A DNA stretch of 11,831 nt from an uncultured Collinsella sp. Its GTDB lineage: Bacteria > Actinomycetota > Coriobacteriia > Coriobacteriales > Coriobacteriaceae. The position numbers were made by a program, and so were the translations under genes. The first letter of the stretch is position 1; each line of letters opens with the position of its first letter. The DNA lies in assembly GCA_902495085.1 (NCBI GenBank), contig CABUWA010000053.1:1-11831 (forward strand), read 5' to 3'. This document shows positions 7,196-11,831 of this stretch, in pieces. The notes beneath the pieces were generated by a model. The model was not told where the DNA came from, did not search any database, and saw only the letters and a program-made list of their open reading frames with translations.

Positions 7196-7429
7196 ATGAA
7201 CACGATGGTCGAAGTTGCTGACAAGGCTTGGAACTGGGCTTTTTGCCGGGCGATCCGCGCTCGCCAGCATGCCAAGGAGCTGTTGCGGGAGGAGAGCGCG
7301 CAGGGTACCACCGAGTACGCCATTTTGGTGGGCGTGCTTGTGGTGATCGCGATTATTGCCATCGTTGCATTTAAAGGCAAGGTCCAAGATCTATGGAACG
7401 CTATCAGCGAGGGCATCAACAGCCTGTAG
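7196..7429 (+). CDS. flp: Flp-type major pilin precursor
   Basis: A 77-residue prepilin with a class III signal sequence. A long charged leader (residues 1-35) is followed by the junction AQGTTEYAILVGVLVVIAII, a hydrophobic polymerisation helix and a short basic, amphipathic tail. The E+5/Y+6 pair typical of Flp pilins is E40-Y41, which places cleavage between A35 and Q36. The residue before the cut is Ala rather than the usual Gly. GGGAGG (7185-7190) lies five bases before the ATG. The next gene starts inside its 3' end. No terminator or separate promoter is seen, although major pilins are often made in excess. It is the best candidate for the structural pilin of this operon. Confidence 0.9.
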   Translation: MNTMVEVADKAWNWAFCRAIRARQHAKELLREESAQGTTEYAILVGVLVVIAIIAIVAFKGKVQDLWNAISEGINSL

Positions 7430-7956
7430 AGGGCGAGCGCCCCATCGGGGTGCTGCTGGTGTTTGCTTGCCTGGCCGTGGCGATAGCGGCGGTGCTTTGG
7501 GGGCTTAACGCCGCGCGGCAGCAGCGTCCTGGGGCCGCCTTCGATTCAGGTTCAGATTCGGCGGTGGCGTCTCAAAAAGATGAGATGCGAGATGCGGACG
7601 ATTCGGATGTCGCTGTCACGGCGCAAACCTTTCTGCGGACGCTCGACAAGCGGTCTGGCACTGCGACGGATTCGCCTGAGGATAACGCGATTGCGGTCCG
7701 GCTTGCATGGTCCGAGGACCGACCGATGACCGAAGCGGCGGCGGATATGCTGCGTGCCTATCGCGAGGTACCCACGGCACAACTTGCTCTGAGCGGCTAT
7801 CTCGACATCAAGGGCAACGTGTGGGGCGCTATCGTGCGTGACGGACGCGGCTGGGTCGATATGGTGACGGTTGCCGCGGATACCGGCGATGCTTCGTGTC
7901 GTCTGCGCGCCGTGCGCCTGGTCCCGCAAACAATAAGCTCAAAGGAGGGATCGTGA
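7393..7956 (+). CDS. Unrecognised single-pass membrane protein in the tad operon
   Basis: I do not recognise this 187-residue protein. It has a polar, basic head (residues 1-17), one membrane helix at about 18-38 (IGVLLVFACLAVAIAAVLWG), an acidic low-complexity stretch (about 50-72) and a compact-looking C-terminal region (about 75-180). The topology suggests that most of it lies outside the cell. The acidic Gly/Ser/Asp linker before the folded part resembles stalks of surface proteins. The ATG at 7393 overlaps flp by 37 bases and has only a weak ribosome binding site; a GTG at 7450 is an alternative that would remove the basic head. Its place between two pilin-like genes points to a role as an accessory subunit or assembly factor, but that is inference from position only. 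Confidence 0.7.
   Translation: MERYQRGHQQPVEGERPIGVLLVFACLAVAIAAVLWGLNAARQQRPGAAFDSGSDSAVASQKDEMRDADDSDVAVTAQTFLRTLDKRSGTATDSPEDNAIAVRLAWSEDRPMTEAAADMLRAYREVPTAQLALSGYLDIKGNVWGAIVRDGRGWVDMVTVAADTGDASCRLRAVRLVPQTISSKEGS
7941..7948 (+). promoter_or_regulatory. Strong ribosome binding site of the second pilin-like gene
   Basis: AAAGGAGG, a near-perfect anti-16S match, lies nine bases before the ATG at 7958. It is among the strongest in the operon and overlaps the last codons of the upstream gene. Confidence 0.8.
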
Positions 7957-7957
7957 A

Positions 7958-8176
7958 ATGTATGGCGTTCTGCGTGAAGAGGTTGCCCAAGCGACTGTGG
8001 AATACGCCATCGTCACGGTGGCGCTGTTATCGATCGTGCTGGCGATCGCGGGGCTTTGGCGTGCTGGCACCGATGGGCGCTTGGCGGCGCTGGTTGAGCG
8101 AGCGGCATCCCATGGCGTTGCCTCGACGTCGGTTATCGACGCCGCTGCGGGCGCTAAGGACATTGCGTTGTATTGA
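7958..8176 (+). CDS. Second small Flp/TadE-like prepilin
   Basis: A 72-residue protein with a ten-residue leader and the prepilin junction VAQATVEYAIVTVALLSIVL. E15-Y16 sit at +5/+6 if cleavage falls between A10 and Q11. A single hydrophobic helix (about 17-35) is followed by a short Ala-rich tail that could be extracellular. The EY pair makes it more Flp-like than TadE-like. It could be a minor pilin or a second major pilin. The next gene overlaps its 3' end in another frame, which suggests coupled translation. The function of the mature protein is not evident beyond pilin-like assembly. Confidence 0.8.
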   Translation: MYGVLREEVAQATVEYAIVTVALLSIVLAIAGLWRAGTDGRLAALVERAASHGVASTSVIDAAAGAKDIALY

Positions 8177-8648
8177 TATCGCGCGCGAGGACCGGGCGCA
8201 GTCTACGGTCGAGGTCGCTTTTTTGCTGCCGACGTTTCTGACGCTCATCCTTCTCGCACTGCAGCCGGTGTGCCTGCTCTATACGCGCGCGGTCATGGAG
8301 TCTGCCGCCGCCGAGACCGCGCGGCTCATGACCACGACGACGGCGGAGGACGACGATCTTAAGGAGTTCACCCGCCGCCGGCTTGTCGCAGTGCCCAACG
8401 TTTCGATTTTTCATGCCGGCGGGCCGTTGTCGTGGGATATCGAGCTTGGCCGGGCCGGTGCGGGTGGCGTCTCGTCCGTGTCCGTTTCCGGCGAGGTCAA
8501 GCCGTTGCCTGTGATCGGTGCGTTTGCGCAGGCTATGGGTGGTACCGCCGAGGACGGCTACGTTGAGCTCAAGGTCGATGTCTCGTATCAATCGCGTCCC
8601 GAATGGCTGGAGGGAGATTATGATTCGTGGATTGCTGCATGGGATTAA
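8163..8648 (+). CDS. tadE: TadE-like pseudopilin
   Basis: A protein of about 161 residues of the TadE type: a basic leader, then the junction RAQSTVEVAFLLPTFLTLIL with E17 at +5 after a cut between A12 and Q13, one hydrophobic helix, and an extracytoplasmic beta-rich domain. The segment ESAAAETARLMTTTTAEDDD just after the helix corresponds to the conserved TadE pattern. The start is uncertain. TTG at 8163 gives a leader of the same length as the later paralogue, but AAGGA (8156-8160) is only two bases away. ATT at 8172 or ATG at 8112 are alternatives, all overlapping the previous gene. The stop lies within the tadG-like gene, which begins at 8620. It is probably a minor pilin or initiation-complex subunit. 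Confidence 0.78.
   Translation: MRCIDIAREDRAQSTVEVAFLLPTFLTLILLALQPVCLLYTRAVMESAAAETARLMTTTTAEDDDLKEFTRRRLVAVPNVSIFHAGGPLSWDIELGRAGAGGVSSVSVSGEVKPLPVIGAFAQAMGGTAEDGYVELKVDVSYQSRPEWLEGDYDSWIAAWD
8609..8614 (+). promoter_or_regulatory. Ribosome binding site that sets the tadG-like start
   Basis: GGAGGG lies five bases before the ATG at 8620, inside the TadE-like gene. This fixes the start; the longer frame back to 8518 has no such site. Confidence 0.75.
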
Positions 8649-10773
8649 GCGTTTCTGGTCTAGACGCGTTTTGACGCGCCGTCCGAGCTGCCATCGCAAG
8701 CGAGGCGGCTTTATGGGTCGAGCCGGTATCGACCTGTTTATCGAAGACGGTGCCTATACCACGCTTTCTTCTGCCGTGGTCATCCTAGTGGTGCTCACGT
8801 TGTTGTTTTCGTCGACCGCAGCGATATGGAGCATGTCGCGTGCCGGGGATACCCAGGTGGCGGCCGATAGCGGCGCGCTGGCGGGTGCCAACGTAGTGTC
8901 GTCCTATCACACGGCTGCCACGGTGGTTGATGCGAGCATCTTGAGTCTGGGACTGGCGGGGTTTGCCACGATCGGGACGGGCCTGGTCGCCATCCTCATC
9001 CCGGGTGCCGAACCAGTTGCCGGCAATATGGTCGACACCGGGATTGAGATCATTAAAACGCGCAACAAGTTTGCCAAAAGCGCATCGGAAGGCTTACAGA
9101 AAATCGAGACGGCTCTGCCGTATCTGATTGCCGCGCGTGCCACGCAGGCGGTGTCGGCGCAGGATACCGATAGTGTGACCTATACCGGTACGGCGCTTGC
9201 CGTGCCCAGGACATCCGAATCGGACTTCGCCGCGCTCAAAGGGTCAGAGATCTCGACCGATACCATTAAAGACACATCAGATGATTTAGAGCGTGCGGCC
9301 GAGGAGCTGCGGAAGGCTTCTGAGGACACGGCGAAGGCTAAAGAGCGCGCTTGGCTGGCGGATTGTGGCGGGTCTGACAAGGGCTCGGTCAGCAGCTGTT
9401 CTTGCATGTGGGAGCGTGTGAAAAGTCTAACGGATCTCTCTGGTGCTCAAAATCCGCATTACGTTTCGAGCGTTACGTGGGAACCGCAAGTGGCGCTCGA
9501 TCGCGCGAAGGCCTACTATCGCCAGCGCCTGGCAAATGAGAAACCGCTTGGCGAGGGTCCGGAAAAACAGGCAGATTCTGCTGCACGAAAGGTGTTCTTC
9601 GCTTATGCGAGCGAAGAAGTCGAGCGGGCATATATAACTGAAAAGGACGGCAAAGTTTCCGCCCGCATCCCTTTCCTTCCGCGAAATCCAGATGAGGCGC
9701 GGACGACTGAACTCTATACCGATGCGCGTTGGCCCACGAGTGAAGTAGATAAAGTTACCTATTTGCATTATGGGACTGACTGTCCAAATTACAAAAAAGG
9801 AAAGCCGGGTGGGCTGGCATCCGTCGCAGATTTTGACGGTCACGAAACGTGTAGCGAATGCCATTTCGGTGTGTCGTCTTTAGGGTACGTTGCGATTGCA
9901 ACGACTTCTGTCGAAAGGGGCTTCGAGTACCACTTCGATAAGTTCAAAGAGGCCCTGGAAGACTACGTCGAATGCCGCAACAAAGAGCTTGAGCTCATGT
10001 GTCAGACCGAGGACGAGGCCGACCGTGCGGGCAATGCGTTTGACCAGGCCATCAAGGAGCTTTCCGGCGAGCGCCCGCGTATCGCCCCGCCCGGCCGCAA
10101 CGGCGTGGTTGCCCTTGCGGTTTCGGGTGCCATTTCGAGCCCCGATGAGCTCAACTCTTCGTTTAACACGGCAGTCAGGCTTGGCGATCGCGGTGCTATC
10201 TCTGCCGCGGTGCTGGCGCCCGATGAAGCGACGGCGCAAAACGACGTGCTTTCGCGATTCTTCTCGACATTGAAGGAACGCTCGGGCGGCGTTGCCGGCG
10301 TGCTCGACGGCGTCATGGATGTTTGGGGACGGCTGCTCGTAGGATACGGTGATATCCAAGGTTCGGCCGACGAACTTATGGACGAGATGATTAAAGGCCT
10401 AGGAGGGGGCAGCGGCGCGTTGGGTTCCATCGCATCGTGGCTCGGCGATACCGTTTCGGCGTCCATGGCGGCGTTGGGTCTGGAACCGTGCGACTTGCGC
10501 CTGCGAAAGCCAGTGCTGACCGATTCCGCCAACGTCATTAAGAGTCCGGGGTCTGACATTGCTGGTCTCTCTCAAGCGCAAGACAAGCTGCGAAGTATTC
10601 CGTTGGGCGTGACCGATCCCAAGGCGCTTTGCGAGGCGTTGGAATATCAAGTCGAACGCACCATTAGCGGTACGGTGTTCACGCTTGCGGAGATTCCTCT
10701 GCCCGGCGGCGGCTCCATCCCACTCACCGTCGATGTCGCCACGCTGGTTGGCGCTCTGGGCGGTGGGTCGTAA
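8620..10773 (+). CDS. Large TadG-like pilus protein
   Basis: A 717-residue surface protein. A very basic head (residues 1-36) precedes IEDGAYTTLSSAVVILVVLT and a membrane helix (about 50-71), then QVAADSGALAGANVVSS, the 'xAADaaALAGA' signature of the TadG/Tad-like N-terminal domain. A second hydrophobic stretch lies at 107-127 and a charged, probably coiled-coil segment at about 218-250. Next is a cysteine-rich, lower-GC region (C249, C260, C262, C388, C411, C414, H415), followed by a long helical, Ser/Gly-rich C-terminal half. TadG-like proteins are thought to be minor or tip components. The E+5 of the other prepilins is replaced by Leu here, so peptidase cleavage is doubtful. It overlaps tadE by 29 bases, and its stop overlaps the next ATG by one base. 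The exact family beyond the N-terminus is not recognised. Confidence 0.75.
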   Translation: MIRGLLHGIKRFWSRRVLTRRPSCHRKRGGFMGRAGIDLFIEDGAYTTLSSAVVILVVLTLLFSSTAAIWSMSRAGDTQVAADSGALAGANVVSSYHTAATVVDASILSLGLAGFATIGTGLVAILIPGAEPVAGNMVDTGIEIIKTRNKFAKSASEGLQKIETALPYLIAARATQAVSAQDTDSVTYTGTALAVPRTSESDFAALKGSEISTDTIKDTSDDLERAAEELRKASEDTAKAKERAWLADCGGSDKGSVSSCSCMWERVKSLTDLSGAQNPHYVSSVTWEPQVALDRAKAYYRQRLANEKPLGEGPEKQADSAARKVFFAYASEEVERAYITEKDGKVSARIPFLPRNPDEARTTELYTDARWPTSEVDKVTYLHYGTDCPNYKKGKPGGLASVADFDGHETCSECHFGVSSLGYVAIATTSVERGFEYHFDKFKEALEDYVECRNKELELMCQTEDEADRAGNAFDQAIKELSGERPRIAPPGRNGVVALAVSGAISSPDELNSSFNTAVRLGDRGAISAAVLAPDEATAQNDVLSRFFSTLKERSGGVAGVLDGVMDVWGRLLVGYGDIQGSADELMDEMIKGLGGGSGALGSIASWLGDTVSASMAALGLEPCDLRLRKPVLTDSANVIKSPGSDIAGLSQAQDKLRSIPLGVTDPKALCEALEYQVERTISGTVFTLAEIPLPGGGSIPLTVDVATLVGALGGGS

Positions 10774-11249
10774 TGAGTATCCGCATGCGTCTGCGCGAGG
10801 AGCGCGCCCAAGCGACGGTGGAGATGGCGGTGGTTACGCCCGTTTTGCTGGTGCTGGCACTCATCGTGTACAACGTCATGATCTTTGCCAGCGCTGTCGC
10901 GCGCTTCGACCGCGTGGTACCCGACATCGTGTTGGCGCACGCCGTGGCGTCGGAGGGGGAGGGCGACGAAAGCTCTGCCGATGCCTCGGCGACGGTTCAG
11001 ACTCAAATTCTGAATGCCATGGAAGGCTATGACTTGCGGATCGAAGTGTCGAGCGAGCAAGGCGCGGAGGCATCGGATGGTGGCCTGCTCTCCCTATCTG
11101 GTACGTTTAGGACCTACACCTGCACCATGCACTATGAGCCGTGGCCGACTTCTCTCAGCATCGCTGGCGTTTCGCTGGGGGCGCCGACAACGTTGTCGCA
11201 CGAGCGCGCGGTGACGGTCGATCCATGGCGTCCGGGGGTGGTCATGTGA
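10773..11249 (+). CDS. TadE/TadF-like pseudopilin
   Basis: A 158-residue protein with a 12-residue basic leader, the junction RAQATVEMAVVTPVLLVLAL with E17 at +5 after a cut between A12 and Q13, one membrane helix (about 18-42), and an extracytoplasmic domain with an acidic stretch (EGEGDESSADAS). It matches the TadE/TadF class of minor prepilins and is parallel to the TadE-like gene at 8163. Its ATG overlaps the TAA of the tadG-like gene by one base, and the next gene starts at GTGA across its stop, so translation is likely coupled on both sides. The trio TadE-TadG-TadF is the usual minor-subunit set of Tad loci. Confidence 0.82.
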   Translation: MSIRMRLREERAQATVEMAVVTPVLLVLALIVYNVMIFASAVARFDRVVPDIVLAHAVASEGEGDESSADASATVQTQILNAMEGYDLRIEVSSEQGAEASDGGLLSLSGTFRTYTCTMHYEPWPTSLSIAGVSLGAPTTLSHERAVTVDPWRPGVVM

Positions 11250-11605
11250 CCGCGGTCTCGTCCTACATCGCCTACGCGCGGGCACTCAACAGGCTGGGTT
11301 GGACGCCGGCCGAGTTTGCGGTGGCGGAGTCGTTTGTCGTGCGCCTGCGCGGCATGCTGGGACGGCGTCCGGTTGCCGCCAACGGCCTGCCGCTCGTCAT
11401 GGCGTTTCCACGCTGCTCTTCGGTCCATACGTGTTTTATGGCCTATCCCATCGACATCGCCTTCATCGATCGCGACGGCAATATCCTCGCGCGCTACGAA
11501 AACGTTTGTCCTTGGCGCATGTGCTCCTGCCCCGGCGCCTGGGCCGTACTAGAGCGTCCTTCAATCATTGTTTCGACCCCTGCTCTCCAACGCGTGCCGG
11601 CTTAA
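11246..11605 (+). CDS. DUF192 family protein
   Basis: A 119-residue protein with the DUF192 pattern: RLRGMLGRRP (residues 33-42, the 'RxxGLMgR' motif), then an FMAYPIDIAFIDRDG core (64-78, the usual 'fwMxxtxIpLDixFid' element) and NVCPWRMCSCPGAWAVLE near the end. DUF192 proteins have no settled function; they form a small beta-rich fold. The GTG start overlaps the previous stop (GTGA) and is preceded by a G-rich run, so it looks like the last gene of the tad operon. No signal peptide is seen. Five cysteines in the C-terminal half are more than I expect for the family. Its linkage to a pilus operon is seen; any role in piliation is inference. Confidence 0.78.
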   Translation: MTAVSSYIAYARALNRLGWTPAEFAVAESFVVRLRGMLGRRPVAANGLPLVMAFPRCSSVHTCFMAYPIDIAFIDRDGNILARYENVCPWRMCSCPGAWAVLERPSIIVSTPALQRVPA

Positions 11606-11679
11606 GGGACTGAGCGAAAAACTTCTTGCTGCCGGCTGATGCCTCTGACGTGCCGATTTATAGAACCGAGGCTGTGCTC

Positions 11680-11730
11680 AAAAACTTTTTTAAAATTCTC
11701 GGTTGACCGGAACGCGTCCTTGGTTATACT
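11680..11730 (+). promoter_or_regulatory. Strong stable-RNA promoter with UP element for tRNA-Phe
   Basis: The -35 is TTGACC (11703-11708) and the -10 is TATACT (11725-11730), with a 16-base spacer. Directly upstream, 11680-11697 is an A5-C-T6-A4-TT tract. It lies at about -58 to -41 and fits the UP-element pattern bound by the RNA polymerase alpha C-terminal domain. Such promoters drive rRNA and tRNA genes. The predicted start is near 11737. Confidence 0.8.
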
Positions 11731-11736
11731 AATCAA

Positions 11737-11751
11737 GCCTTGAAACAAGGC
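11737..11751 (+). other. Small hairpin in the tRNA-Phe leader
   Basis: GCCTTG-AAA-CAAGGC is a perfect 6-bp stem with a 3-base loop, positioned at or just after the predicted transcription start and 11 bases before the mature tRNA 5' end. It may cap the 5' end of the precursor. No T-run follows, so it is not a terminator. Confidence 0.5.
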
Positions 11752-11762
11752 ACACCTCAAAT

Positions 11763-11831
<69 letters not shown>

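Noticed and set aside
7896..8162. N-terminal extension of the TadE-like gene in the same frame
   Set aside because: It would overlap the second pilin gene almost fully, reads as Arg/Trp-rich low-complexity sequence and lacks a ribosome binding site. The prepilin leader should be short.
9850..9864. CxxCH haem c attachment motif in the TadG-like protein
   Set aside because: There is a single motif, with no cytochrome c features around it and other cysteines nearby. Zinc binding or disulfides are more plausible.
11596..11636. Two GCCGGC palindromes after the DUF192 gene as a terminator
   Set aside because: They are 29 bases apart with no T-run after the second, so they do not form a convincing Rho-independent terminator.

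Overview
The window looks like chromosomal DNA from a high-GC, Gram-positive (monoderm) actinobacterium. A Coriobacteriia member such as Collinsella is my best guess. This rests on the high GC content with GC-rich third codon positions, frequent GTG starts, strong GGAGG-type ribosome binding sites, and a tight Tad (Flp pilus) operon with no outer-membrane secretin. The genus is an inference; no 16S or other decisive marker is present.

Layout: (1) 1-336, the 3' end of a P-type cation-transporting ATPase gene. (2) 337-577, an intergenic stretch with a long imperfect inverted repeat, a textbook Rho-independent terminator, and a probable promoter partly inside that terminator stem. (3) 578-1762, rsgA, the circularly permuted GTPase of 30S ribosome maturation, closed by its own terminator. 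(4) 1815-2014, the control region of the next operon, with four GCTGAC/GTCAGC half-sites. (5) 2015-11605, an eleven-gene, all plus-strand operon whose genes overlap or nearly touch: cpaB (SAF domain), tadZ/cpaE (MinD-like ATPase), tadA/cpaF (secretion ATPase), tadB and tadC (inner-membrane platform), an Flp pilin, an unrecognised single-pass membrane protein, a second small pilin-like protein, a TadE-like pseudopilin, a large TadG-like protein, a second TadE/TadF-like pseudopilin, and a DUF192 protein. (6) 11606-11831, a strong stable-RNA promoter with an UP element, then tRNA-Phe(GAA), cut by the window end.

The operon encodes the assembly machinery and the extracellular subunits of a Tad-type pilus. 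TadZ positions the machine, TadA powers it, TadB/TadC form the platform, the Flp pilin polymerises, and TadE/F/G-like proteins are minor or tip components. A prepilin peptidase (TadV/CpaA) and a secretin are not in the window. The pilus is a known type of system. The less ordinary points are: a uniform Ala-Gln cleavage junction in all four E+5 prepilins; a roughly 200-base segment inside tadZ whose codon-position composition fits another reading frame; an unrecognised protein between two pilin genes; a low-GC, cysteine-rich insert in the TadG-like protein; and the repeat architecture before cpaB.
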